Origin: Aurantiochytrium sp. KH105
Lineage: Eukaryota; Sar; Bigyra; Thraustochytrida; Thraustochytriidae
Assembly: GCA_003116975.1 (NCBI GenBank)
Contig: BGKB01000015.1
Coordinates: forward strand, 248,001-312,000
Direction of reading: 5' to 3'
Length of the DNA: 64,000 nucleotides
In this document: positions 28,764-38,421 of the stretch, in pieces
Position numbering within the stretch: position 1 is the stretch's first letter
Layout of the letters: each line of letters starts with the position of its first letter
Program-made: the position numbers and the translations under genes
Notes under the pieces: generated by a model
What the model saw: only the letters and a program-made list of their open reading frames with translations
Databases searched by the model: none
What the model was told of the DNA's origin: nothing

Positions 28764-30320
28764 ATGCTGCCTTCGCAGAGTAACGGTGGCAAAGTCGATG
28801 TGAACCAAGCCCGCGAGTACATGAAAGCCAAGGTCGAGCCCATTGTCGGCAAGCTTGTGCAAGAGCTTGCCGTGCATCAACCAGACAATGTCCTGGAGTT
28901 TATTCTAAACTTCGCAGCACGTGAACTGGAATCCACAGAAATTGACGGACAAGATAGTGCTCAAGAGGAAAAGCAGGCGGAAACACTGAACGCACAAGAA
29001 AGCGAGCGCCCGACTGCAGAGTCGAAATGCGCCGATGAAGCAGCCGCGAGTCATTCGCCACCGGGGCGCCAATATTTGCACCAGGAGATCGATATGCGCG
29101 AAGAAAGTAAGCACGTCGAAATGCAAGATGACAAGCAAAACCACAGCGAAACAGCGCTTCTCTGCCAAGACGAAGACAAAGACGACGAAGAAGAAGAAGA
29201 AGGTGACGATAACGATGCCGACAAGAGAGTCGCAGAGTCGAAGACACTCGATTCATCCGACTTTGAAAGTAAAATGTCTGAAACACATTGCGCGCAAGAC
29301 ACACCAAGTGCCGAAATCGAAAAGCCACTGGTGTGCTGCGTGAGCGGGACCCCGGCAGAACTTAAGGTGCGTCTTGCTGGAAGCAATCGCGTCGAATTGT
29401 ATGCTCGGGACATCTTCGAGGCCCTCAAGCGCAAAAATAAGCTCCGGGGAGCAGTCGCGGTAGAACTCGATGAGGAGTTTCCAGAGGAAGAAAATCCCGA
29501 GGGGCCTTTGTGGGAGTACGACAAGGAGACTCTTGAGCGAATTGCTGCGGCAAAGACTCTTGACGATGTTGACGCACGGCCCGTGACGCCACCAAAGCGC
29601 GGATTCAAAATGACTCGGCCTGGAGAAAACTATCATGATGAAACGAAGCGCGATGGGCCCGTCAACGTGGGACCAGTGAAGTTTGAGGCGCGCGCACTCG
29701 GGACACTTTCAGGCGAAGGAGGCAATAGCGAAGACGCTCGCGAAGCTGCGCTGAAGGCCGCCGAGAGGCGTGAGAAAGAATTGGAAAAGAATTCGCGGCT
29801 CAGCGAGGAGCAACGAGCTGCGCTCAAGCTGAAGAGGAAGAAGGATGACCTTATTGGGAAGATCCGAGCACACTACGCATCCCTTGGCGGTGCTGAGCCC
29901 ATCGGCATGGCGGCATCCTCTGTTGAGACCTTACAGCGTCATCTTTCCAAAATCAAAGCCCACACAGCAGCGGTTCAGATTGATCGTGACGAGCGCGTTC
30001 GAGAGCAAGAGAAGGAGGAAGCCCTTCGCGCGCGCATGCTGGGCGGAAAAACTGAGAATCGAACAGGCAACTTCGACGCTAAAACCGTGCGCACACTCAA
30101 TTTCGCACCAAGAGCGCTTGGCTCTGCTTCGCAAAATCAGTCCAAGGACAGAGAAGAAGAAGAAGAAGAAGAAGAAGAAAGGCCTTCTCGAGGCCAAGAA
30201 GACACGAATAGAATTGATGTGCTGTCTAAAGTAGAAGCAGCTGTGCCCCAGGAGGACGCCGCAAGCAGGCGGCGACGTGCTGCTGAGGCTGCTGCTCGTA
30301 GGTTCAAGCCAGTCAAATAA
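28764..30320 (+). CDS. RIIa/DPY-30-like domain protein
   Basis: 518 residues from the first ATG of the frame, at 28764 (MLPSQSNGGK). Residues about 14-50, AREYMKAKVEPIVGKLVQEL followed by QPDNVLEFILNF, match the RIIa/DPY-30 dimerisation-docking pattern, a four-helix bundle that binds amphipathic AKAP-type helices in flagellar radial spokes, PKA complexes and COMPASS. An acidic low-complexity stretch (roughly 140-170, DEDKDDEEEEEG) is followed by a folded region with VCCVSGTPAELKVRLAG and ELYARDIFEALKRKNK. The C-terminus is basic coiled coil with KLKRKKDDLIGKIRAHYASL. Apart from the docking domain I recognise nothing. A ciliary scaffold is the best guess given CFAP298 nearby. It ends 54 bp from a convergent gene. 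Confidence 0.75.
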   Translation: MLPSQSNGGKVDVNQAREYMKAKVEPIVGKLVQELAVHQPDNVLEFILNFAARELESTEIDGQDSAQEEKQAETLNAQESERPTAESKCADEAAASHSPPGRQYLHQEIDMREESKHVEMQDDKQNHSETALLCQDEDKDDEEEEEGDDNDADKRVAESKTLDSSDFESKMSETHCAQDTPSAEIEKPLVCCVSGTPAELKVRLAGSNRVELYARDIFEALKRKNKLRGAVAVELDEEFPEEENPEGPLWEYDKETLERIAAAKTLDDVDARPVTPPKRGFKMTRPGENYHDETKRDGPVNVGPVKFEARALGTLSGEGGNSEDAREAALKAAERREKELEKNSRLSEEQRAALKLKRKKDDLIGKIRAHYASLGGAEPIGMAASSVETLQRHLSKIKAHTAAVQIDRDERVREQEKEEALRARMLGGKTENRTGNFDAKTVRTLNFAPRALGSASQNQSKDREEEEEEEEERPSRGQEDTNRIDVLSKVEAAVPQEDAASRRRRAAEAAARRFKPVK

Positions 30321-30374
30321 ATTACTCAATTTGCATGATTTCTTAGAGATTTGAGAACTTTACATGATCGCAAG

Positions 30375-31678
30375 TCAAGCTTGAAGAATCACCACAAATC
30401 CCAAAGCTGAAACAAGCGTTGCGCTCTCTTTGTCGCGCGGTATCTTTTCATTCTGCATCGACAAGAATGCGAATTGTTCTGGTACTGGGCGCGTAAGTTC
30501 TTTGGCTGTCTGCACGAAGCGACGACAGGTATGTAGAGGCGTGCTCATTGCTGCACGCACGAAGCCAATCACACGAAATGTAGTGGCATTTCCCAAGGCA
30601 AGTGGTAAGAGCCGAATCTCTGTAAAAGCAAAAGTTCTCGAAGGACCCTGCAACATCGAAAGCCTCTTTAAAAGCACTCTTCGCTGCTGGCTTGGTACAC
30701 CCACGCGCTGGAACAGGCTTCGTTGCTCGCCGGCTGTGAGCTGCAGGAGAGTACGTCCCGTAATGTGATATCGCGATATACCGTGCAGAAATTGTCGCTC
30801 GCTTGCCTCCGTCCCAAGAACTTCCTTTGCCCAAAATTCTACATCTTCACAGGTCCACGAGTCCACCTCTCCAAGGGGGGGTCGCGGCTCGGGAGGTCGC
30901 AACACCGAGCGAACCCGAATGTCCTCAGCACACGCCGCAATTGCGGCAATCTCTTCCTGCTCACGAAGTACAGGGTGCAAAACCCGAGACCGTTCTTCTT
31001 CGGGCAGCTGCAAGACGGGTTTGAGATGCCTATGCAACACGACGGCTGTCGCTGTGTCGCCTCGTGCAGTCGCCGCAGAAAGCAAAAGCTTAGCCTGCTC
31101 GCCGCCGGTGCCCAAATGCCTGTCGCGACATAAAAGTCGCACAATTTCTGCATGCCCGTTTTGCGCAGCTAGAGAAACAGGCGTTTCACCAAAAGTGCTG
31201 AGATACGAACATGCTCCCATTTCGAGGAGTAAAGCAACGCAAGTAGTGTGTCCGTGACGCGCAGCCATATGTAGTGCGCTCTCTTGGCTCGCATTGCGCT
31301 TATTCACCAAATTGCGATCAGCTTCTAGCAGTCTCTTTAGCTGAATGGGGTCACCACGCTTGGCGCAGGACCAGATGGGTCTCCCTTACCAAAGCAAGGA
31401 GGTTCTCCTCCTTTTCGTGTGAGTGAACTAATCCTTCAACTTTTCAACAACAGTGCGCGAAGGCGTCTTCTCCTCAACATGGCTGAGAACTTACATGCTG
31501 TCCAGTTTTCAAGCTCGCCCTCCCGCAGCGGTGTAGTACCTCGACCAAGATGTACAAAGCTAGCCTTGCGTATTGCCGCTCGCGTTGGCTGAGGTCTGGG
31601 CTCGTCTCTTTCGTCATCTCTGGAGGCCACAGAGTCTTCGCTATGGACACCATTGTGAGTGCTTTCGGGCGATAGCAT
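30375..31678 (-). CDS. Ankyrin-repeat plus SAM-domain protein, two exons
   Basis: Exon 1 is 31678-31495 and exon 2 is 31384-30375, separated by a 110-nt GT-AG intron (donor GTAAGT at 31494). The product has 397 residues. Splicing is needed because exon 2 alone lacks an ATG and an in-frame TAA lies just before its acceptor. The join restores the first ankyrin repeat, reading ENWTAWRPIWSCAKRGD then LKRLLEADRNLVNKR. Two clear further repeats follow (SALHMAARHGHTTCVALLLE, TPVSLAAQNGHAEIVRLL). A SAM domain starts at VDSWTCEDVEFWAKEVL and ends at VLLKRLSML. Such proteins are adaptors that oligomerise through SAM. The partner is unknown. Convergent with the RIIa-like gene, with only 54 bp between the stops. 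Confidence 0.8.
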
Positions 31679-32248
31679 CGTGCGTTAGTCAGCTCGAATG
31701 CCGCGGATTCGTAATACGCAAGCGACGAACGAGGCACGCTATCCACCTCCTCGTCCCGCCGAGTTCCATCGCGTCTTTGCTCCGCCCGCCTGTCCTTTCG
31801 CTCCATAATACAAAAAGCCTCGACGCGCTTCCACAACATCAATATCGAAATGTCCGTTGACAAAACATAAAATCATTCAGCTTTTTAGGACTTGAACTTT
31901 TGAACTTTCCGTGTCATGACCGTGACTCGAAAACATTGACCCTTAATTGGGTCGCGTCAGTCAGTCAGTCCGTCAGGTAGGTAAGTCGAGGAGTTGGTGG
32001 ATGAACTCCGTAGACGGGAACAAATACAATAAAAAAAAAAGTCTCTTTGGAGCCAGAATACTGCGAAAATCGTCTTCGCCGAGTCCACATAAAGGCCATG
32101 AGGCGTTCTCTCTATAGAGAACAAAGACGGGTGATTTGTCATGACATGTTAGAGTGGAAAGAAAGTTAAGTAGTGCGCATGTTGGTGCTGGTCAACGCAA
32201 CGCTCGAAAACGAGGAGGCTTGCTTTGCGCTAAAGCACAAAGAACATT
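31679..32248. other. Head-to-head intergenic region
   Basis: 570 bp with a TCAG microsatellite near 31956-31976, CTTGAACTTTTGAACTT near 31891, and a TCTCTATAGAGA palindrome near 32110. It must hold promoters for both neighbours. Confidence 0.5.
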
Positions 32249-33610
32249 ATGGCGGACGTCGACGTAGAGGAGCGTGTTCTCGATCTCTTGGAGGAAGCCG
32301 AGGACGCCGCGCACGGGGGCGGATGTGAACTTGATCGCGCCTTTGCACTTACGGCAAAGGCACTCTATTTGTCGCCCGATAACCCGGACGTCCTTGATGT
32401 TCGAGCCAACATTTTTCTTGGCGTTGGGGATCTTTCAAGCGCTGTTGTGCTGCGACGTAAAGCGTACAAGCTTGATACGAACGCAAGCGCACGTCGAAAG
32501 CGCTTAGCGGCCACACTAGACGCCCATGGTTGCATCTTATTGGAGGAAGGCGCGCTCAAGCGAGCACGAGCCTGCTTTGACGAAGTCCTATCGCTGGAGC
32601 CTCGCGAGGCCTCATACTGGACGCATCGTACTTTGGCTCACCTTCAGGCTGCGAACGTGCACGCTGCTCTTGCGGATTTAAATAAGGCAATCGAGTTTGA
32701 CTCGACGGATGGCGAGCTGTACATCTTGCGGGCCAAGCTTTTCTGGGACATGCAGTTACAGGACAAGTCGATGAAGGATCTCAAAATTGCCAAGGAACTA
32801 TGCAATGGATTTCATCCCGAGATCACAAGGTTTGAACACGCACTGACAGCAACCTCAGAGACGGGCAAGGACTCCATTTCGCAGTGTATGCTGAATGGAG
32901 ACTTTGAAGCAGCTCTAGTGCTACTGAAAAAGTCGCTCCGCGCCAATCCGGCGAATGTCACTTTACTTTTACAAGCCGCGACTGCGGCAAGACAACTTGG
33001 CGACTTGGACTTGGCTCTGTCATATGCGCAAGACGCGAAAAAGTACACGCGCCGCGAAACGACGTATGAAGCCAAGCAAATGGCAAAGCAGGAGGCGCTC
33101 ATTTTCAACGACCAGGCAGCAAGCCTTATCTCGACAAAGAACGACTTCAAACTTGCTCTCGTCAAATTAAACGCAGCCATTGATCTCTGCCCTGAATTTG
33201 AGATCTTGTATCGCAATCGCGGGGATTGTCATCGACTCTTGCACGACCACAACCAGGCTGAGCGGGACTATCAGCGTGCAAAAGAACTCGATCCTGGTGA
33301 CGCAGAAATTGATGCCCGCCTGGCTCTTCTCTCATATTATAAAGGTCAAACTGCTTTCAATGCGGGCAAGTATAGTGCCGCTGAGACATTCTTTTCCAGC
33401 GCCATCTCGCTTTCGCATGGAGGACAGTCAGAGTACTTTGCAAATCGCGGTCTGGCCAAAGTTTGTCAGGGCAATGCAGAGACCGCGCTCGAGGACTTTC
33501 AGGAAGCCCTTCGTCTCGATCCTTTCAACGCTCGCGCTCGATCTTGGCTCGCGCAGTCCCGATCACGCTCCTCCGAGACTCTCGCTCGCTCCAAAAAGAC
33601 CTTTCACTAA
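32249..33610 (+). CDS. Tetratricopeptide-repeat protein
   Basis: 453 residues from an ATG at 32249, a single exon. The protein is almost entirely TPR: the 34-residue helix pairs are easy to see, for example ALYLSPDNPDVLDVRANIFL, FDEVLSLEPREASYWTHRTL, ALADLNKAIEFDSTDGELYI, AIDLCPEFEILYRNRGDCHR, and FQEALRLDPFNARARSWLAQ near the end. Roughly nine to ten repeats give a superhelical protein-binding surface. No catalytic or membrane part is present. Many ciliary and chaperone adaptors look like this (TTC-type proteins). The last repeats and Ser/Arg tail slightly recall TTC16, but I cannot assign an orthologue. Confidence 0.85.
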   Translation: MADVDVEERVLDLLEEAEDAAHGGGCELDRAFALTAKALYLSPDNPDVLDVRANIFLGVGDLSSAVVLRRKAYKLDTNASARRKRLAATLDAHGCILLEEGALKRARACFDEVLSLEPREASYWTHRTLAHLQAANVHAALADLNKAIEFDSTDGELYILRAKLFWDMQLQDKSMKDLKIAKELCNGFHPEITRFEHALTATSETGKDSISQCMLNGDFEAALVLLKKSLRANPANVTLLLQAATAARQLGDLDLALSYAQDAKKYTRRETTYEAKQMAKQEALIFNDQAASLISTKNDFKLALVKLNAAIDLCPEFEILYRNRGDCHRLLHDHNQAERDYQRAKELDPGDAEIDARLALLSYYKGQTAFNAGKYSAAETFFSSAISLSHGGQSEYFANRGLAKVCQGNAETALEDFQEALRLDPFNARARSWLAQSRSRSSETLARSKKTFH

Positions 33611-34022
33611 TTTGATTCAACGTGCAATCTTATTTCTTTTTATCTCACTCCATCTGCAGCTGCTCGCTCGCACTCCGTCAAGAGACTAATAGACATTGTG
33701 CATTTCTCCAAAACTCATCATGGTGGGAGCCCTTCAAGTTGCCAGTGGCCTTTTCTTGCAAAGGCCGGTCCTTTTAACCTGGAAAACGGGGCCGGGCCCG
33801 TCCGTTCAAGTTCTGTTCACGACGAAGTCTTCACTGAGTTACACCCGGGCCGAGTCATTTATTCCCTTCCCCTCGTAAGCAACTTGAACAACTCCTCCTC
33901 TGGGCCAAAGAACAGAACAAGAAAAAACGAACCAGCGAGGCGGGCTCACGCTGCGCGCATAACGTTGCAGCGGAGAAGCGACCTTCTTCAATTTGCTTCG
34001 GTCTGCCTTAGTGGGCGAGTCG
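33611..34022. other. Intergenic region between two plus-strand genes
   Basis: 412 bp with CAACTTGAAC near 33884, about 135 bp before the next ATG. Nothing else is recognised. Confidence 0.5.
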
Positions 34023-35576
34023 ATGGCCGCGCAGGCTGCCAAGACGGCGGAGAACCTCAAACGCGAGAGCGAGGCGTGGATGAACGGGCACGCACGAGAA
34101 CTCCTCGAAGATGTGCTTGCAGAGCTCGTCCGGCGGCGGCCTGCGCAAGCCCGAGTGCGCGAGCTTGTCTTGCGGCGCGTGATGGCCGCGCAGGAACTTG
34201 GTGCAACAGGTACAGCTGCAGTGGAATCGACGGAAACGCCAGCGACGCCACCATCCACAGCGAGGTCAGAAGCATCGACGGCTTCCTCCTTGACGCGGAA
34301 GGCTACTTCAGAAACAGACGCACCGCTTGCCCTCTTTGCCGTAAACGAGGCACTGTTTCGGGGCTACGTCGAGCAAACCTCGCCTGCATGCGCGGCAGCA
34401 GTCACTGCAGGTTGCTTAAACGCAATTCGAGGTCTGCACGGCGAGAAACGATGGACGCAACCGGATGTGCTACGTCTCCTTTCTCAGCAAATGCAAATGC
34501 GCGTGGAAAAGGTCCAACAGCGTATAGAGCGGCTTCTGGGCCCCAATTGCAGTCTTGAGAGTCTTCGGCGGGACGTGGATGCTCTTGGCATCGAGAAGCT
34601 TTCGGGCCTTCGCAAACACATTCTTGCTTCCGGGCCCATCGTGACGGACGAAGCCATGGACACCTCGACTGCGACATCGCAGCTTTTGTATGCGCTATTT
34701 TCAGCCCCAAGCATCGGCTTTCCAAGCGTAAAAGGCGAACTTAGCCTTGAAAGTGCGCGCGAGAGTCAAAAATCGGGCGGAAACGACGATGAGGTGGAGG
34801 GAAACAATGACGACGACGAAGATGGAGACGAGGGTGAAGACGAAGACGAGAACAAATCAAGTAGGAGGGCTTCAGCCGACGCAAGTGGTACCTGGGATCA
34901 CGAAAAGCTCTTCAAGGACTGGCTGCGCAAGGCACGCGGACTGCGGAGACTTCTCGACGCAAATAAGCCCAGCACAGCATGCATCGGGAACTGGGGCATA
35001 AAGGTATGTTTTAGAATGAAAGAGAGAGAAAAGGAAGAAGTGAAAACGGCAAAAATCATGCAGGGGAAGTCGGGTTCGTCAGCGGCGGGAATCGGAGATG
35101 AAAAGAAGGGGAGAGAAGGCAAGCGAGGAATGTCGTGTCTACAGAAGCTAACCAATGCGAGCTACGGGAAATGCGGACGACTCTAGGGAACGGTGGCTCT
35201 CATTTCCGCCGAGCACAGCGCGGACTTTTCCAATGGACTCGAGTGTATTCAATTGCTTGGTAAATCAGTGGGTTGCAAATTTCGAGTGAGCGCACGAGAC
35301 AGCAAGGAGCAGATCGAAATACAGTGGATGACTCTGGTGAGTTATTTTTCTCGACAGCAGATAGATCACAATGCAACGGCACTTGTCTATCATCTTAAAA
35401 ACCACTATGCGCCGATCTACGCTCTTCGCGTCAAGGCCAATGGAAACCGAGAGCTTCTTTCATCTCGACGAGGCCAAGCCCCCAAACATTGGATTTCCTT
35501 TCATGACGTGCGGTCCACATTGCTCCGATGGAATGGCTATTGCATTATGGCTATCCACATACGCTCAAGCACATGA
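34023..35576 (+). CDS. Putative papain-like-fold hydrolase with CxGNW and KNHY motifs, two exons
   Basis: The likely structure is exon 1 34023-35003 and exon 2 35187-35576, with a 183-nt intron (donor GTATGT; in-frame stop just before the acceptor), giving 456 residues. The exact acceptor could lie a few AGs further on. The N-terminal 240 residues are helical and Ala/Arg-rich, and an acidic run follows (about 255-280). The end holds a compact conserved-looking domain: STACIGNWGIK (Cys about 320), FRVSARDSKEQIEIQWMT, LVYHLKNHYAPIYALR (His about 400), RRGQAPKHWISFHDVR and a terminal WNGYCIMAI. A nucleophile-like Cys ahead of GNW and an NHY histidine 80 residues later is the order seen in papain/C39-like peptidases. 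That mechanism is inference. I have seen similar RRGQ-P-WI-F tails in protist proteins without assigned function. Confidence 0.6.
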
Positions 35577-35675
35577 GAGACGTGCGACGAGGATTCATCT
35601 TGGCAGCCTTCAATCTGCTGGGAATTGCGAAAGGGGTGGGTGGCCCCGTAGAGAGACAATTCACATTTGGGATGG

Positions 35676-37094
35676 CTACAAGTTTCGCAAAAAGCTTGCA
35701 ATGACCTTTTTATTGTCTGCTGGCACGAGAACGCTGAGCGCCTGCAATGCGCGGCGTGCTTGCGTCAGACCTACCTCGTCGAGAGTTGTTGTGGGTTCAA
35801 GACCCTCGCTCTCGGGTTGGGGTCGAACCGCGCGCTGAAGAATGTCTCGAGCCGTTGCAAAGCGAGCTTGCTCCGAGACGCTTGAACAGGCAGATTGCAT
35901 ACTTTTCACTAATGCGGGTGCACCCTTTCTCAGACGACGAAGCAATCGCAAACTGCGTTTCGCGCGATCTTTGCGCATTTCGCGCTCATTGCCAATGAGA
36001 CTGATACGGTATTCATTGAAAATACGAGCGCGATCTTCTACATCGACACGAGCAAAGCGCTCGTCGAATTCAAGTTTTGGAATCCAGTTTACCCACTGCG
36101 AGCACGGCTGAATGCCCTTTTCATCGAGCATATCTGTAAAGTCCTTGCTGAAGAGATGTCTTTGTTTGCTGAGATAGGCATCCCGCGATGCCTCACGCTT
36201 TTCTTCAAGCGTAGCCATGCGCGCGCGTTCTTGCGCAATTGCAATGCTGTCTCCCTCGCCTCCATCATCCTCGTCAGACTTTCCTTGTGATCCGCCAATC
36301 TCGAGGGGTTCCGAAACGTTCTGGGCATCTTGATCGAGTTCACTGTAATTCTCAGTCGTGCGAGGAGTCTCATCATTGCTCCCATTCGTTATCACATTGG
36401 CAATTTGGTCGTTTCCAGCTGCTTCCATACCATTCTCGTTGTCGTCGTCGTCAAAGTCGTTTCCGTCGTCAAAGTCGTCATCAAAGTCGTCCTCATCTTC
36501 ATCGAAACCTTCTGGAATGTAAAACTCGTCTCCATCGTCGTCAACAAGATTGCTCGCTTGCCTTTCCTGCTCTTCTTCGTCTTTTAAGCGCGCGAGATAT
36601 GCCTCGAGAGGTTCTTCTTCGTCTGGGTAAGGTCCCAAACTCGGCGGTCGAAACCAGGTTTTTTCATGGGACATTTTGTTGAAATAAAAAGTTCGCGCAC
36701 GCGCTTCATCGGTGAACGTGAGCCAGCTATCAGGATCATTGACTGGTTTTTTCCCAGCGCATCCTGGAGGCGTGCGCCAGGTGGTCTCGCCCGTTTGCGT
36801 GTTGACAAAGTAAACTCTGGGAGCAACTTTTGAGCCTTTGGGCGGTCGCCATCGATAGCATTCCCAGCTGGCCACGTCATTGACTGGGAGCTTGGTCGTT
36901 TCCGCGCCCGCCGGTGCTGCGTCCCAGCGCGTCTCCCCAGAGTGAGGTTCGTGGTAATAGAGTCTCCCGTTCGACGCGCGATACTCCTCCCATCGTCGTT
37001 GTTGTCCTCCTCCTTCTTCTTGCTCGCCGGCAGCTGCAGGTCTTCCGCGCTTGCTGGGGCGCTCGCCCGTTGCGGGCACGTCCGCGCTGGCCAT
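35676..37094 (-). CDS. WW- and FF-domain protein, PRP40/TCERG1-like
   Basis: 472 residues from an ATG at 37094. Three WW-type modules lie in the first third: RRWEEYRASNGRLYYHEPHS (about 33-65), SWECYRWRPPKG...GETTWRTPP (about 76-110) and SWLTFTDEARARTFYFNKMS...TWFRPP (about 122-150). An Asp-rich stretch (about 200-235) precedes a charged helix and one FF domain (about 310-360; FTDMLDEKGIQPCSQWVNWI, RARIFNEY). WW plus FF is the hallmark of PRP40, CA150/TCERG1 and relatives, which link RNA polymerase II's tail to the splicing machinery by binding proline-rich SF1-type ligands. Having a single FF makes it shorter than PRP40. Overall role secure, orthologue not. Convergent with the hydrolase gene, 99 bp apart. 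Confidence 0.85.
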   Translation of the reverse strand: MASADVPATGERPSKRGRPAAAGEQEEGGGQQRRWEEYRASNGRLYYHEPHSGETRWDAAPAGAETTKLPVNDVASWECYRWRPPKGSKVAPRVYFVNTQTGETTWRTPPGCAGKKPVNDPDSWLTFTDEARARTFYFNKMSHEKTWFRPPSLGPYPDEEEPLEAYLARLKDEEEQERQASNLVDDDGDEFYIPEGFDEDEDDFDDDFDDGNDFDDDDNENGMEAAGNDQIANVITNGSNDETPRTTENYSELDQDAQNVSEPLEIGGSQGKSDEDDGGEGDSIAIAQERARMATLEEKREASRDAYLSKQRHLFSKDFTDMLDEKGIQPCSQWVNWIPKLEFDERFARVDVEDRARIFNEYRISLIGNEREMRKDRAKRSLRLLRRLRKGAPALVKSMQSACSSVSEQARFATARDILQRAVRPQPESEGLEPTTTLDEVGLTQARRALQALSVLVPADNKKVIASFLRNL

Positions 37095-37503
37095 GTCGCT
37101 CTGTGTCGGAGCTCTCTGCTGGCCTGGGGCGGAGCCTCGCCAAAGTCATCCTTGTATGCCAATCGATGCCAATCAACATAACTTACCTTATACTTGAAGA
37201 CGATCGCTTGATGACGCTTCTTTCTTTCATCCAGTTGGACCGACGGCCGTCACTGCCATTGCAGAGAAGTTGCCAATCGGTTAAGCCTGTCCACAGCGCG
37301 GCGCTGCGCTGTTGCTGATGATACAAACCGGATTGGCGCATATACCACCATACTTTGCAAGATCCTTGCGCAAAGCAAAGAAATGAAAACGAAAGAAAGC
37401 AAAACAAAGAATTGATCATCAAGCCCAATCAGCAGAAATCCTATTTTTTTTTTTTTACAACAAGCATTTGGAAAAGGACAACGAGTGTAGACCAGTACTA
37501 GAC
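37095..37503. other. Intergenic region
   Basis: About 410 bp between two minus-strand genes. It has a T-run at 37445-37456. No gene or clear signal. Confidence 0.5.
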
Positions 37504-38421
37504 TCACTTAAGTCCAGCGGCTACAATCATATCGTCTGCCTTGCCCTCGCGCATCTTGCGCAATCCGACCTTTTCAAAGTCGCGAATGTAGGCAGCCATG
37601 ACTTGTCCAACGACCGGATTGACAAGGGCGCCAAAAATGAAGCCATTGAGCTGAGTCTGGCACAAAAGTGTGACCTTGGTCCGCTTTCCACCGTCGAGAG
37701 GCTCGAGCTTGTAAGCCCAATAACGTGTCTCGGCGCGAATGCTCGACGGTTTCCAACAGGTTCCACGCTTTGGCTTGAATGTTGGAATTTCGTCGGGGAG
37801 CGAAGTAGCAATTTGCCAAAGAGTGCCGTCCGCGTCTCTCCGCCAGCCAGAGAGATCAGCGCTGTCGCGCCACGCAAATGGCACAAGCGTGTACATGTCG
37901 ATGGGGTCCTGCATATTAAAAGGAAGACCAGGTGCCGCTACCCAGAAACCAAGGTGTGTCTGGCCACTGTCTCCAAAAGCGTGGATCATCTTGACGTAAC
38001 GCATTGTCTTATCTTCCGCGATGAGGGTCTCCGCATCGAGGGCCAGCGCGACCACAAGTTCTGGACTGATGTCAACCTCGCCCGAAACCCGAAAGTAACC
38101 ATTCCCATTGCCTTGGCGCGTCATTTCTGGGTGAATCTCAAAGACGACGCCGTCTTTGACACCCTGCGGGACAAAGCCGGCCTTGTCCGGGTCTGCGAAT
38201 TCGCGAGCATGGTCGCGCATCCAGTCAAGATGATCCTTGGCCGTCGCCTCCACGCCATCCCACCTCTTGAAGACTGCGTCGTCCCTGCACTTCGATTTGA
38301 GCGCGCGCTCGATCGGCCCAATGCCCGTCTCGCCGTCCTCGCCGTCCTCAAAGTACACGTCATATCCTGGCGAGCAGCACACCGTGGCGCCAAGCAGCTG
38401 GGCGTGTTTCCCTTCGCTCAT
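37504..38421 (-). CDS. START-like lipid-binding domain protein
   Basis: 305 residues from an ATG at 38421. The sequence alternates strands and helices with conserved-type aromatic and polar residues of the START/Bet v 1 fold: a first helix (TAKDHLDWMRDHAREFA), GYFRVSGEVDISPELVVALA, RYVKMIHAFGDSGQTHLGFW, YTLVPFAWRDSADL, RAETRYWAYKLEPLDGGKRT, TLLCQTQLNGFI, and a long C-terminal helix (VGQVMAAYIRDFEKVGLRKM). This is the expected order for a single START module, a cavity protein that carries sterol or phospholipid between membranes. No signal or anchor is present, so it is probably cytosolic. The ligand is unknown. Head-to-head with RPN5. Confidence 0.65.
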   Translation of the reverse strand: MSEGKHAQLLGATVCCSPGYDVYFEDGEDGETGIGPIERALKSKCRDDAVFKRWDGVEATAKDHLDWMRDHAREFADPDKAGFVPQGVKDGVVFEIHPEMTRQGNGNGYFRVSGEVDISPELVVALALDAETLIAEDKTMRYVKMIHAFGDSGQTHLGFWVAAPGLPFNMQDPIDMYTLVPFAWRDSADLSGWRRDADGTLWQIATSLPDEIPTFKPKRGTCWKPSSIRAETRYWAYKLEPLDGGKRTKVTLLCQTQLNGFIFGALVNPVVGQVMAAYIRDFEKVGLRKMREGKADDMIVAAGLK

